A DNA stretch of 64,000 bases from Bradyrhizobium sp. SK17 (GTDB taxonomy: Bacteria; Pseudomonadota; Alphaproteobacteria; Rhizobiales; Xanthobacteraceae), in assembly GCF_002831585.1 (NCBI RefSeq), contig NZ_CP025113.1:6029001-6093000 (forward strand), read 5' to 3'. Below are positions 1-8,682 of the stretch, one piece after another. Positions within the stretch are counted from its first letter, which is position 1. Each line of letters begins with the position of its first letter. The position numbers and the translations under genes were made by a program. The notes under the pieces are model-generated. The model made no database searches and was not told the DNA's origin. It was given only the letters and a program-made list of their open reading frames with translations.

Positions 1-255
1 CTGAAGACCGGCGACAAGGTGCGCATCGACCTCAACAAGGGCAGCGCCAACATCATGATCTCGGAGGACGAGTTGCGCACCCGCCGCGCCGAGCTGAAGG
101 CCAAGGGCGGCTTCCCGCACCCGGCCAACCAGACACCGTGGCAGGAGCTCTACCGCCAGACCGTCGGCCAGCACGCCACCGGCGCCTGCCTCGAGCTCGC
201 GACGCGCTACCACGACATCGCGGGCCGGGTCGGCGTCGCGCGCGACAATCACTAG
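1..255 (+). CDS. IlvD/Edd-family sugar-acid dehydratase, C-terminal fragment
   Basis: The first 84 codons are open from the window edge and end at a TAG. The peptide shows the usual tail of IlvD/Edd dehydratases: a GDKVRIDLNKG beta-strand segment, an ISEDEL segment, a TPWQELYRQTVGQ helix and a final GVARDNH. These are Fe-S enzymes that dehydrate sugar acids (arabonate, xylonate, fuconate type) or dihydroxy acids. The two short-chain dehydrogenases just downstream suggest a non-phosphorylative sugar-acid route rather than branched-chain amino acid synthesis. That assignment is an inference from context. The catalytic core lies outside the window, so the substrate cannot be read. Confidence 0.75.
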   Translation: MKTGDKVRIDLNKGSANIMISEDELRTRRAELKAKGGFPHPANQTPWQELYRQTVGQHATGACLELATRYHDIAGRVGVARDNH

Positions 256-263
256 CTCCGCAT

Positions 264-346
264 CGTCATTGCGAGCGCAGCGAAGCGATCCATCTCTCCC
301 CCGCGGAAGTATGGATTGCTTCGTCGCTTCTCTCCTCGCAATGACG
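264..346. repeat. Intergenic palindromic repeat (family A, copy 1)
   Basis: The element has perfect 12-bp terminal arms, CGTCATTGCGAG at 264-275 and its complement CTCGCAATGACG at 335-346. Inside are the sub-repeats GAAGCGATCCA and TGGATTGCTTCGTCGC. A second copy with identical ends lies at 52629-52707. It sits between the dehydratase and the first SDR gene and could fold into a long hairpin. It resembles the dispersed palindromes common in Bradyrhizobium genomes. Confidence 0.85.
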
Positions 347-384
347 GCGGCAACAAATCCAATCAGGACTTCGAGGAGACTTCC

Positions 385-1116
385 ATGTCAGACAGACTGA
401 AGGGAAAGCGCGCCGTCGTCACCGCCGCCGCGGCAGGCATCGGGCGTGCATGCGCGATCGCATTCGCCCGCGAGGGCGCGACCGTGATCGCCACCGACAT
501 CAACGAGAGCGGCATCGCCACGCTCAGCAAGGACGGCATCGCCGAGACCGCGCGGCTCGACGTTCGCAGCACCACCGATGTCAACAGCTTCGCCAAGCGC
601 GTCGGCAAGATCGACATCCTGCTCAATGCGGCGGGCTTCGTGCATCACGGCACCATTCTGGAGTGCTCCGACGAAGACTTCGACTTCTCGTTCGATCTCA
701 ACGTCAAATCCATGCACCGGACCATCAAGGCGTTTCTGCCCGCGATGCTGGAAGGCGGTGGCGGCAGCATCGTCAACATTTCGTCCTGCGCGGCGTTGCG
801 GCCGCCGGCCAATCGCTACGTCTACAGCGCGTCGAAGGCGGCGGTTTCGCTGCTCACGCGCGCCGTTGCGCTCGACTTCATCACCCAGGGCATCCGCTGC
901 AACGCGATCTGCCCGGGCACCGTCGAGACGCCCTCGATGCTGGAGCGCGCAGCTGCCGCGGGCCCGGACGGACGCGAGAAGTTCGTCGCCCGCCAGAAGA
1001 TGGGCCGGCTCGGTACCGCCGACGAGATCGCGGCCATGGCTGTGTATCTTGCGAGTGACGAGGCTGCTTTCACCACCGGCGTCGACATGGTCGTCGACGG
1101 CGGCTTCATGCTCTGA
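385..1116 (+). CDS. SDR-family NAD(P)-dependent oxidoreductase
   Basis: A 243-residue classical short-chain dehydrogenase. The N-terminal cofactor motif is TAAAAGIGRA (TGxxxGxG type), followed by NAAG, the SS...YSASK catalytic region and a PGTVETPS loop. The start at 385 is chosen because GAGGAGAC lies just upstream; an in-frame ATG at 316 would put 23 residues of the palindromic repeat into the protein. The sequence is closest to the 2-keto-3-deoxy-L-fuconate dehydrogenase / BDH2-like branch, as far as can be judged by eye. Following a dehydratase, it would oxidise a 2-keto-3-deoxy sugar acid. The family call is secure; the substrate is an inference. Confidence 0.9.
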   Translation: MSDRLKGKRAVVTAAAAGIGRACAIAFAREGATVIATDINESGIATLSKDGIAETARLDVRSTTDVNSFAKRVGKIDILLNAAGFVHHGTILECSDEDFDFSFDLNVKSMHRTIKAFLPAMLEGGGGSIVNISSCAALRPPANRYVYSASKAAVSLLTRAVALDFITQGIRCNAICPGTVETPSMLERAAAAGPDGREKFVARQKMGRLGTADEIAAMAVYLASDEAAFTTGVDMVVDGGFML

Positions 1117-1138
1117 TGGGCTCGCAAAGGCATTCAAC

Positions 1139-1885
1139 ATGAACAAGATCGATCTCAACGGCCGCGCAGCCGTCGTCACCGGCGGCGCCCAAGGGTTCGG
1201 CCGCGCCATTACCGAGCGTTTTGTCGCCTCCGGCGCCAGGGTCGCGATCTGGGATTTCGACCAGCCGCTGGCCGAGAAGACCGCGCGGGCGATCGGCGAG
1301 AACGTGATCGCGATCAAGACCGACGTCACCGATCCCGACGCGGTCGACGCCGCGCGCGATCAGACGCTGCGGGCCTTCGGCAAGATCGACATCCTGGTCA
1401 ACAATGCCGGTATCACCGGCGCCAACAAGCCGGTCTGGGAAACCGATCTCGACGACTGGCGCCGGGTGATGCGCATCAATCTCGAGGGTCCTTTCATCTG
1501 CTGCAGGGCGATCGTGCCGACCATGATCGGCCAGAAATACGGCCGCATCGTCAACATCGCCTCGATCGCTGGCAAGGAAGGCAATCCGAACGCCGCGCAT
1601 TATTCCGCGTCGAAGGCCGGCCTGATCGCGCTGACCAAATCACTCGGCAAGGAGCTCGCGCAGCACGACATCCTGGTCAATGCGGTGACGCCGGCGGCGG
1701 CGAAGACCGCGATCTTCGACCAGATGACGCAAGCGCATATCGACTTCATGCTGTCGAAGATTCCAAAGGCCCGCTTCGTGCAGGTCGAGGAGCTGGCCTC
1801 GATGGTGGCGTGGCTGGCGTCGGAGGACTGCGCGTTCTCGACCGGCGCGGTGTTCGACATCTCCGGCGGCCGGGCAACGTACTAG
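1139..1885 (+). CDS. SDR-family oxidoreductase (FabG-like)
   Basis: A 248-residue short-chain dehydrogenase starting 22 nt after the previous SDR gene, so probably cotranscribed. The motifs are TGGAQGFGRA for the nucleotide loop, NNAG, the catalytic Ser in NIASIAG and YSASK. The C-terminal end is DISGGRATY. AAAGG lies about 8 nt before the ATG. The paralogue upstream is only moderately similar, so the pair probably catalyses two different oxidations or reductions in the same sugar-acid pathway. Substrate unknown. Confidence 0.9.
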   Translation: MNKIDLNGRAAVVTGGAQGFGRAITERFVASGARVAIWDFDQPLAEKTARAIGENVIAIKTDVTDPDAVDAARDQTLRAFGKIDILVNNAGITGANKPVWETDLDDWRRVMRINLEGPFICCRAIVPTMIGQKYGRIVNIASIAGKEGNPNAAHYSASKAGLIALTKSLGKELAQHDILVNAVTPAAAKTAIFDQMTQAHIDFMLSKIPKARFVQVEELASMVAWLASEDCAFSTGAVFDISGGRATY

Positions 1886-1986
1886 AGCCGTTCCCGTTCC
1901 GATGGAATCGGAACGGGGCTCTAGGTTCTTGTGTTGACGCGTTTTCTTCACGCGAACCGGTATCCACTTCGCTCGAAAACGCTCTA
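1884..1986. repeat. Intergenic palindromic repeat (family B)
   Basis: It begins with AGAGCC, carries a CCGTTCCGATGGAATCGG hairpin and closes on GGCTCT, then continues to a second block ending GAAAACGCTCT. It overlaps the stop codons of the SDR gene on the left and of the LysR gene on the right, so it separates two convergent genes and could act as a bidirectional terminator. The layout (stem near 1884-1922, then an AAACGC-type block) matches a repeat I recognise from Bradyrhizobium intergenic regions. There is one copy in this window. Confidence 0.7.
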
Positions 1987-2853
1987 GCTGGCTCGTTTCG
2001 CCGGCTGCCGCAGCGCGGCCACGAGATGGTCGGCCAATAGCGAGGCAGCGCGCGCGAGGTTTGGCGCGCGGTGCAGGCGGATTTCGGCCCGCGGCAGCCG
2101 CGGCATGCCCTCACGCGCGCTCAAGCGCCGGAGCGTCGGCGGAAAGGTGCCCGATTTGACCACGGTCACGGCGAGGCCCTGCGCGGCGATCGCCTCGACC
2201 GCGGACAGGCTGTGGCTGACAAAGGCGAGCCGCCACGGCCGGCCTGCCTGGTCGAGCGCCTGCATCGCCCAGCTTCGGAACAGGCAGCCCTGCGGATAGA
2301 GCGCGACCGGCAGCGGATCGATGTCTTCGACACGATGCGCCGCGCTCGCGGCCCACACCGCCTGCTCGGTGCGCAGCAACTCGCCCCCGCCGCGCCCTTC
2401 CGGGTGCATCGCGATCACGAGATCATAGGCTTCGCCGAGCCGGTCGGTCATCGACGACGTCAGCCCGGTCTCCATCTCGACATGGATCAGCGGATAGTTG
2501 GCGATGAAATCCTTGAGCAGCGGCGGCACGATCAACGTGCCGTAGTCGTCCATCACGCCCAGGCGGACCCGGCCGTCGGTGCCGTGCGCGCGCACCCGAC
2601 CGACCGCTTCGGCATTGAGGCTCAGGATGCGGCGGGCGTAACCGAGCAATCCCTCGCCGGCCGCGCTCAGCTCGACGCTGGAGGTGCTGCGATGAAACAG
2701 CTCGGCCTGGAGCCGCTCTTCCAGCCGCTTCACCTGCATGCTGATCGCCGATTGGGTCCGGTTCAGCGCCGAGGCGGCGCGGGTGAAGGAACGATGGTCC
2801 GCCACCGCAACAAAGGCCTGCAACAGATCCGGATCGAGAACAGGCGAACTCAT
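1984..2853 (-). CDS. LysR-family transcriptional regulator
   Basis: A 289-residue LysR protein with a winged helix-turn-helix at about residues 9-68 (LQAFVAVADHRSFTRAA, then QSAISMQVKRLEERL) and a periplasmic-binding-like effector domain. It is transcribed divergently from the EamA exporter gene, with about 94 bp to that gene's preferred start. The usual inference is that it controls that exporter and itself. A 12-bp perfect palindrome lies in the gap. The effector is unknown. Confidence 0.92.
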   Translation of the reverse strand: MSSPVLDPDLLQAFVAVADHRSFTRAASALNRTQSAISMQVKRLEERLQAELFHRSTSSVELSAAGEGLLGYARRILSLNAEAVGRVRAHGTDGRVRLGVMDDYGTLIVPPLLKDFIANYPLIHVEMETGLTSSMTDRLGEAYDLVIAMHPEGRGGGELLRTEQAVWAASAAHRVEDIDPLPVALYPQGCLFRSWAMQALDQAGRPWRLAFVSHSLSAVEAIAAQGLAVTVVKSGTFPPTLRRLSAREGMPRLPRAEIRLHRAPNLARAASLLADHLVAALRQPAKRAS

Positions 2854-2868
2854 AATAATCCGTGATTT

Positions 2869-2880
2869 GATTGATCAATC
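2869..2880. promoter_or_regulatory. 12-bp palindrome between LysR gene and EamA gene
   Basis: GATTGATCAATC is its own reverse complement. It lies 15 bp before the LysR start codon in an AT-rich gap flanked by divergent genes, the usual place for a LysR operator. It lacks the spaced T-N11-A form of a classical LysR box, so the assignment is tentative. Confidence 0.4.
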
Positions 2881-2946
2881 TTATTCTATTCTCTGATTAT
2901 GCCGGTGTCCCTAGATTGCGCAAGCAAAACAGCGGGATCGAACGGG

Positions 2947-3861
2947 ATGGGCGAAATCTGGGGGGTGTTGGCGGCGGTGCTGTCGAGCGCGCTCGGCGGA
3001 ACCTCGATCGGGGCGACGCGGTTTCTGGTCGGCACGATCGATCCGCTGGCGATCGGCGCGTTCCGCTTCGGCATCGGCGTCGTGCTGTTGCTGCCGCTCG
3101 CGCTGCTGCAACGGGGAAGCTGGCCGCCATCGCGCGACTGGCCGGGCGTCGCCGGCCTTGGCCTGCTGTTCTTTGCGGCGTTCCCGGTCCTGTTCAACGC
3201 CTCGCTGATCTTCACCACGGCCGCGCGCGGCGCGCTCGCGCTCTCGACGCTGCCGCTGCTGACGATGCTGGTCGCCGCCGCGCTCGGCGCCGAGCCGCTC
3301 ACCGCACGCAAGACCACGGGCGTCCTGGTCACGATCTTCGGCGTCGCGATGGCCCTGCTCACTGGGCTCGCCACGGCACCACCGGGCGCCTGGCGTGGCG
3401 ATCTCCTGATGGTCGCGGCCGCGCTGTGCATGGCGCTCTACAGCATCTGGTCGAAACCCTTCATCCGGCGCTCGGGTCCGATCCCCTTCACCACGCTCGC
3501 GATGGCGGCCGGAGCGGCGGTGCTGATCGTCGCATCGCTGCTGCGCGGCAGTTTCGCCCCGGTTGCCGGCTTCGCTGCGGCGCAATGGTTCGGGGCGATC
3601 TATCTCGGGGCCTTCGGCGCGGCGCTGACCTTCTATCTCTGGGCCTTCGCGCTGGAGCGGACGACGCCGACCCGGGTGGCGATCTCCGTCACCGTGAACC
3701 CGATCGCGGCTTCAGTGGTCGGCGCAGCGCTGCTCGGCGAACCGCTGAGCTGGAATCTGATGGCTGGCATCGTCACCGTGTTCGCCGGCATCTGGATCGC
3801 GACCACCCAGCCGCAAGCAGCGCGCGCGGCCAAGCCGGCCGTCGCACCCGACACGCGCTGA
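2947..3861 (+). CDS. EamA/DMT-family transporter
   Basis: About 304 residues with roughly ten hydrophobic segments in two EamA repeats, the architecture of drug/metabolite exporters of the RhtA/YdcZ superfamily. The first segment is WGVLAAVLSSALGG. I prefer the ATG at 2947 because it starts just before the first membrane helix. An in-frame ATG at 2899 would add 16 polar residues and put the start very close to the promoter region. Divergent from the LysR gene, hence probably LysR-regulated. Substrate not readable from sequence. Confidence 0.85.
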   Translation: MGEIWGVLAAVLSSALGGTSIGATRFLVGTIDPLAIGAFRFGIGVVLLLPLALLQRGSWPPSRDWPGVAGLGLLFFAAFPVLFNASLIFTTAARGALALSTLPLLTMLVAAALGAEPLTARKTTGVLVTIFGVAMALLTGLATAPPGAWRGDLLMVAAALCMALYSIWSKPFIRRSGPIPFTTLAMAAGAAVLIVASLLRGSFAPVAGFAAAQWFGAIYLGAFGAALTFYLWAFALERTTPTRVAISVTVNPIAASVVGAALLGEPLSWNLMAGIVTVFAGIWIATTQPQAARAAKPAVAPDTR

Positions 3862-3947
3862 GGCATCGCAGCGCTCGCCGGCAATGCCGTTGTCGAATCC
3901 GTGTTAGCCTGAGGGTCCGGTCCAAGCGAACCCAAGGCGGCACGCAA

Positions 3948-4628
3948 TTGAACATCTCCCTCTACGACATCTCCGTCTGGGTGCTGCCGCTCGTCATCGC
4001 CATCACGTTTCACGAAGCCGCGCACGGCTTCGTCGCGCACCGGTTCGGCGACGACACCGCATGGAAGCTCGGCCGCGTCAGCTTCAACCCGCTGAAGCAC
4101 ATCGACCCCTTTGGCACGCTGATCCTGCCGGCCATGCTGCTGCTCGCGCATTCGCCGTTCCTGTTCGGCTACGCCAAGCCGGTGCCGGTGAATTTCCGCA
4201 ACCTCAACCACCCCAAGCTCGACATGGTCTGGGTGGCGCTGGCGGGCCCGGTGACCAACATCATCCTGGCGACCGCGGCGGCGCTGGCATTCCACGCACT
4301 GCCATTGGTGCCGGCAGATGCGGCAAAATGGACCGCGGACAATCTGAAAAACGCATTCCTGATCAACATCGTGCTCGCGATCTTCAACATGATGCCGATC
4401 CCGCCGCTGGACGGCGGCCGGGTCGCGGTCGGGCTGCTGCCGCGGCCGCTGGCGATCCCGCTCGCCCGGCTGGAGCCCTACGGCATGCTGATCCTGATCG
4501 GGCTGTTGATCCTGCTGCCGGTGATCGGCAGGCAGGTCGGCCTAAATCTTGATGTTATTTCAACGATACTGCGAACTCTGACCGGCTATGTGGCGAACGC
4601 CCTTCTCCTGATTACGGGAAACACATAG
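3948..4628 (+). CDS. Site-2 protease family membrane metalloprotease (M50)
   Basis: A 226-residue integral membrane protein. The zinc-binding HEAAH is at residues 22-26 in the first helix. The second family signature NMMPIPPLDGG is at 147-157 and supplies the third metal ligand (Asp). This is the small, PDZ-less S2P branch (YwhC/sll-type). The start is TTG at 3948, chosen because the family begins a few residues before the first helix and AAGG lies about 10 nt upstream; no ATG or GTG fits. Such proteases cleave within membranes; the target is unknown. The following small gene is 21 nt away and probably cotranscribed. Confidence 0.87.
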   Translation: MNISLYDISVWVLPLVIAITFHEAAHGFVAHRFGDDTAWKLGRVSFNPLKHIDPFGTLILPAMLLLAHSPFLFGYAKPVPVNFRNLNHPKLDMVWVALAGPVTNIILATAAALAFHALPLVPADAAKWTADNLKNAFLINIVLAIFNMMPIPPLDGGRVAVGLLPRPLAIPLARLEPYGMLILIGLLILLPVIGRQVGLNLDVISTILRTLTGYVANALLLITGNT

Positions 4629-4649
4629 CTTTGCTTCAAGCATGCCCCG

Positions 4650-5123
4650 ATGCTGATCCGGGGCCGTGCGCTGGGACAGGAACGCTTCGAGGCCATGGTG
4701 ATCAAAGCTGCCGATATGCTGATTGCACGCCGCGCCGACACCCGCGCGCGGGCGGACTTTGCGACCTGGAAGATGATGGCCAAGCTGAACGGCGCCTCAG
4801 CCCTGCCCCCGGAAGCGCAGAATTTCCTCGCCATCTACAAGAAGCTGCTGGAGCAGATGAGCGAGGCCGAGGCCGGCGAGACCACCATCCAGGAGATGTA
4901 CCGCACCTATTACGCGGAGATGGGCGGCGCCGGCAAAGCGCCGGAGGTTCCGGCGCGCACGCGCGAACCGGTCGCCGACAGCGGAAACGTCACGGCGTTC
5001 CGCCGCCTGCCGGCCAAGAAGACGACCACATCCGACCCCAACGCCAAACGTCCTTTGCCGGTTGCGCTGATCTTCGCGTGCCTCGTCGTGGTCTATGTCG
5101 CGATCCGCTACTACTGGAAATAG
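4650..5123 (+). CDS. Hypothetical protein with one C-terminal membrane anchor
   Basis: 157 residues. The N-terminal two thirds is charged and helical (ADMLIARRADTRARADFATW, then AIYKKLLEQMSEAEAGETTI). A basic linker RRLPAKKTTTSDPNAK precedes a single hydrophobic segment, PVALIFACLVVVYVAIRYYW, at the extreme C-terminus. This is a tail-anchored topology with the bulk probably in the cytoplasm. It follows the M50 protease gene by 21 nt. A tail-anchored protein beside an intramembrane protease could be its substrate or partner, but nothing in the sequence proves that. No known domain recognised. Confidence 0.7.
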   Translation: MLIRGRALGQERFEAMVIKAADMLIARRADTRARADFATWKMMAKLNGASALPPEAQNFLAIYKKLLEQMSEAEAGETTIQEMYRTYYAEMGGAGKAPEVPARTREPVADSGNVTAFRRLPAKKTTTSDPNAKRPLPVALIFACLVVVYVAIRYYWK

Positions 5124-5319
5124 CGCCGTCGCCGCGACATCTCATTTCCGGCTTCCATCATCGACAGCTCGCACCGCGGCATCCCGTCGCGCGTAACGGC
5201 CGTTTCAATCGCCGCAGCGTGGAATATCGCGCACGATCGCTTGCGCCACTGCCCTAGGCGATGCGCCCGATGCCGGGCATAATGAGGAACTCAAAAAACA
5301 AAATCATACTGGAGGGAAG

Positions 5320-6540
5320 ATGAAGCGTTCCATTGCAGCCTTGGTCATGACCACGAGCCTGGTGTTCGCCGGCAATGCGCTGGCGCAGACGATGGACAAG
5401 GTCGCAAAGGTCGGCGCACTCGGCGATCAGTCCGGTCTGTATCAAGACATCGGCGGCCCCGGTTCGACGGTGGCGGCGCAGATGGCGATCGAGGATTCCG
5501 GGTTGCTGGCGAAGGGCTGGAAGATCGACCTGATCTCGGCCGATCACCAGAACAAGCCCGATGTCGCCGTCAACATCGGCAAGCAATGGATCGACGTCGA
5601 GAAGGTCGACGTGTTCGTCGATCTCGCGGCCTCCAATGTCGGCCTCGCGATCGCCAACCTCGCCAAGGAGAAGAACGTCGTCAATCTGAACTCCGGTTCG
5701 GGCTCGTCCGATCTCACCGGCTCGCAGTGCACGCCCAATACGGTGCACTGGTCGTACGACACCTACATGCTTGCCAATGGCACCGGCCGGGCATTGGTCA
5801 AATCCGGCGGCGACACCTGGTTCTTCATCTCCGCAGACTATGCGTTCGGCCAGGCGCTCGAGCGCGACACCACGGCCGCGGTCACCGCAGGCGGCGGCAA
5901 GGTGCTCGGCAGCGTCAAGCACCCGCTCAACACCGCCGACTTCTCGTCCTTCCTGTTGCAGGCGCAGAGCTCGAAGGCCAAGGTGATCGGCCTTGCCAAT
6001 GCCGGCGGCGACACCACCAACGCGATCAAGCAGGCCGCGGAATTCGGCATCGTGTCGGGCGGCCAGAAGCTTGCGGGCATGCTGATGTTCCTGACCGACG
6101 TGCACTCGCTCGGCCTCAACGTCGCGCAAGGGCTGAACTTCACCGAAAGCTTCTACTGGGACATGAACGACCAGACCCGCGCCTTTTCGAAGCGCTTCAT
6201 GGAGCGGTTCAAGAAGAACCCGCCGACCATGGTGCAGGCCGGCGTCTATGCCTCGCTGATCCACTACTTCAAGGCGCTGGAAGCACTCGGCGGCAATCCG
6301 CATGACGGGCGCGCCGTCGTTGCCAAGATGAAGGAGTTGCCGACCGACGATCCCTTGTTCGGCAAGGGTTCGATCCGGGTCGACGGCCGCAAGATCCATC
6401 CCGCTTATCTGTTCGAGGTGAAGAAGCCGTCGGAATCGAAGTATCCGTGGGACTATTACAAGCTGATGGCGACCATCCCGGCGGATGAAGCCTTCCTGCC
6501 GCTCGAGAAGAGCGCCTGTCCGCTGGTGAAGAAGAACTGA
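5320..6540 (+). CDS. ABC transporter substrate-binding protein, branched-chain amino acid type
   Basis: 406 residues with a clear signal peptide (KRSIAALVMTTSLVFAGNALAQT, cleavage after ALA) and the Peripla_BP_6 / LivJ-type fold. The body opens with KVGALGDQSGLYQDIGGPGS, and the second lobe holds GKGSIRVDGRKIHPAYLFEV. GGAGGGAAG precedes the ATG. No permease or ATPase genes are adjacent, so it is an orphan binding protein in this window. Ligand unknown; in Bradyrhizobium such proteins bind amino acids, aromatic acids or amides. Confidence 0.9.
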   Translation: MKRSIAALVMTTSLVFAGNALAQTMDKVAKVGALGDQSGLYQDIGGPGSTVAAQMAIEDSGLLAKGWKIDLISADHQNKPDVAVNIGKQWIDVEKVDVFVDLAASNVGLAIANLAKEKNVVNLNSGSGSSDLTGSQCTPNTVHWSYDTYMLANGTGRALVKSGGDTWFFISADYAFGQALERDTTAAVTAGGGKVLGSVKHPLNTADFSSFLLQAQSSKAKVIGLANAGGDTTNAIKQAAEFGIVSGGQKLAGMLMFLTDVHSLGLNVAQGLNFTESFYWDMNDQTRAFSKRFMERFKKNPPTMVQAGVYASLIHYFKALEALGGNPHDGRAVVAKMKELPTDDPLFGKGSIRVDGRKIHPAYLFEVKKPSESKYPWDYYKLMATIPADEAFLPLEKSACPLVKKN

Positions 6541-6547
6541 GACGTCG

Positions 6548-7621
6548 TCATTGCCCTATCAGGCGGGTCAGCTTCGCTGGCCCGTTGAGCGGCGGCCTTG
6601 CCTTCGGGGCGAAGTCCAACCGATAGCGCATCGGACTGGTGTCGAGGCGGGTGCGAAAATGGTGGCGCAGCGCATCCGCGGTGCCGAATCCAACCGCGGT
6701 CGCGACGTCCTCGACCGACATGGCGGTAGCTTCCAGCAGGTCTCGTGCCTGCGTCATGCGCTCCTGCAGCACCCATTCGCCGGGTGACATGCCGGTTGCG
6801 GTCTCGAAGCGCCGAATGAAGGTGCGCCGGCTCATGCGCGCCCTGCCTGCAAGGCCTTCGATCGTCAGGTCGCGGTCCAGATGCCTGCGCATCCATGCGC
6901 AGAGTTCGGCGAGAGGATCGCCGTCGGCAAGGACCACCGGATTAGGAATGAACTGCGCCTGCCCGCCCTCGCGGTGCGCCGGAATCACCAGGCGCCGCGC
7001 CACATCATTGGCGATCTCGGGTCCGAAATCCTTGCGCACGATATGGATACACAGATCGAGACCAGCCGCACGTCCGGCCGAACTCATGATGTCCCCATCG
7101 TCGACATAGAGCACCTTGGCATCGACGCGCAGCGCAGGATGCCGGTGCACCAGCGGCTCGGCATGCGCCCAGTGCGCCGCAACGCGCCGGCCCTCCAGCA
7201 GTCCGGCGCCAGCCAGCACGAATACGCCGGAACAGATCGATGCGATGCGGACCCCGCGCGCATGCGCGCGGCGAAGCGCTGTGACCACCGCCTCGGGCGG
7301 TGACGCCTCGATGTCCTGCCAGCCCGGCACGATGATCGTGCCGGCCTGCGACAGGAACGAGAAGTCGACGTCGGCGACGATCTTGACGCCGGCCCCGGCC
7401 GCAACCGGCACACCCGGCCGCTCCGCGCACACCGCGACCCGATACCAGTCGCGGCCCATGTTCGGCAGGCCAAACACCTCGAGCGCCATGCCGAGCTCGA
7501 AAGCATTGACGCCGTCATAGGCCAACAGCGCGACCACCCTGTTGCGGGCGCTGTCCCGCCGGGCCCTGCCTGCCGGCTTCGTATGTTGCGACTTTGGCAC
7601 GATATTCACGATATATGTCAT
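6548..7621 (-). CDS. ftrA: GlxA/FtrA-like AraC-family regulator with DJ-1/PfpI domain
   Basis: About 357 residues. The N-terminal half (about 30-200) is a DJ-1/PfpI-like domain with the SICSGVFVLAGAGLL nucleophile-elbow region (Cys present) and THW-like AAHWAHAEPL. The C-terminal half is an AraC DNA-binding domain with two helix-turn-helix units (LTIEGLAGRARMSRRTFIRRF and SVEDVATAVGFGTADALRHHF). It resembles the FtrA subfamily. The start is uncertain: ATG at 7621 lies inside a large inverted repeat, and homologues begin near RNRVVALLAYDG, so a GTG further in may be real. Convergent with the binding-protein gene and divergent from an EamA transporter, its likely target. Confidence 0.88.
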   Translation of the reverse strand: MTYIVNIVPKSQHTKPAGRARRDSARNRVVALLAYDGVNAFELGMALEVFGLPNMGRDWYRVAVCAERPGVPVAAGAGVKIVADVDFSFLSQAGTIIVPGWQDIEASPPEAVVTALRRAHARGVRIASICSGVFVLAGAGLLEGRRVAAHWAHAEPLVHRHPALRVDAKVLYVDDGDIMSSAGRAAGLDLCIHIVRKDFGPEIANDVARRLVIPAHREGGQAQFIPNPVVLADGDPLAELCAWMRRHLDRDLTIEGLAGRARMSRRTFIRRFETATGMSPGEWVLQERMTQARDLLEATAMSVEDVATAVGFGTADALRHHFRTRLDTSPMRYRLDFAPKARPPLNGPAKLTRLIGQ

Positions 7622-7630
7622 TCGTGCCAA
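7594..7630. promoter_or_regulatory. Large inverted repeat in the ftrA-like/EamA divergent region
   Basis: TTGGCACGA at 7594-7602 is the exact reverse complement of TCGTGCCAA at 7622-7630, with a 19-bp spacer. The spacer contains a direct repeat of CACGATAT at 7598-7605 and 7607-7614. The two half-sites are 28 bp apart centre to centre. This looks like an operator for a dimeric regulator, plausibly the adjacent AraC-family protein. It overlaps the most upstream start codons of that gene. Confidence 0.6.
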
Positions 7631-7698
7631 TGGTCAAGAATGGCGTCTCGCGCGCACGGTCGAGCCTCGCGATCGAACCGCCATGCCTGGAGAAGTTC

Positions 7699-8682
7699 AT
7701 GACCAACGCCGCCACGTCGTCGCCGGCACCATCGATGTCCGCAGACATCCAGCGCGGCTCCGCGCGCGCCGTCTACCTCAGGGGGACTCTGTATTGCCTC
7801 GCCGCCTCGGTCTCGTTCGGCCTGATGTTTCCGGTGATGTCGAGCGCGCTCTCCCATGTCGATCCCTTCACCTTCACGTCGCTGCGCTATTTGATCGCGG
7901 CCGCAATCTCGCTCGTCCTGCTCAGGATCAAGGAAGGGCCGGACGCGCTGAACCTGAAGGGTGAGCCGATCGCTCTCGCCTGGCTGCTGGGCTCGATCGG
8001 GTTCGCCGGCTTCGGTTTCCTGGTGTTTCTCGGCCAGCAACTGGCCGGACGCGACGGAGCCTTGACGACATCGATCATGGCCGCCACGCAACCATTGCTC
8101 GGCATCCTCATCATCTCGGTGATCCGCAGGGTTCTCCCGCCGCCCGTCACGCTGCTGCTGGTGCTGCTGTCGTTTGGCGGCGTCGCGCTCGTCATCACCA
8201 AGGGGGATGTCGGCGGGCTGCTGCACGAACCGCAGAACTATTCAGCCAACGCGCTGATCGTGCTCGGAATGATCTTCTGGCTGATCTACACCTTCAGCGC
8301 GGCACGCTTCGCAAGCTGGTCGGCCCTCAAATACACCACCATGACGATGTCGCTCGGCCTGACCACGATCGTCGCGATCAACGCGATCCTCGCTCTGACG
8401 CAGGTGATCGCATTGCCGGCAGCGGCCGATCTGCTCTTCATCATTCCGCATCTTCTCTACATGAGCCTCGTTGCCAGCGTCGCCGGCGTGCTGTGCTGGA
8501 ATCTCGGCAACAAGATTTTGACGCCTTTGAACGGCGTGCTCTTCATGGACGTCGTGCCGATCACCGCGTTCACCGTCTCGGCGATCATTGGCGTCGTACC
8601 GACGCGGGTCCAGATCGCGGGCGCATGCATCACCGGCGTCGCCTTGATCCTGAACAATCTCTATTTGCGGCTTCGCGCATGA
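7699..8682 (+). CDS. EamA/DMT-family transporter
   Basis: About 327 residues with ten hydrophobic segments in two EamA repeats (first LYCLAASVSFGLMFPVMSSA, last ITGVALILNNLYLRL). The ATG at 7699 is chosen because GGAG lies about 7 nt before it; earlier in-frame starts would run into the palindrome upstream. Divergent from the FtrA-like regulator, which probably controls it. It is not a close copy of the EamA protein at 2947. Substrate unknown. Confidence 0.88.
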   Translation: MTNAATSSPAPSMSADIQRGSARAVYLRGTLYCLAASVSFGLMFPVMSSALSHVDPFTFTSLRYLIAAAISLVLLRIKEGPDALNLKGEPIALAWLLGSIGFAGFGFLVFLGQQLAGRDGALTTSIMAATQPLLGILIISVIRRVLPPPVTLLLVLLSFGGVALVITKGDVGGLLHEPQNYSANALIVLGMIFWLIYTFSAARFASWSALKYTTMTMSLGLTTIVAINAILALTQVIALPAAADLLFIIPHLLYMSLVASVAGVLCWNLGNKILTPLNGVLFMDVVPITAFTVSAIIGVVPTRVQIAGACITGVALILNNLYLRLRA

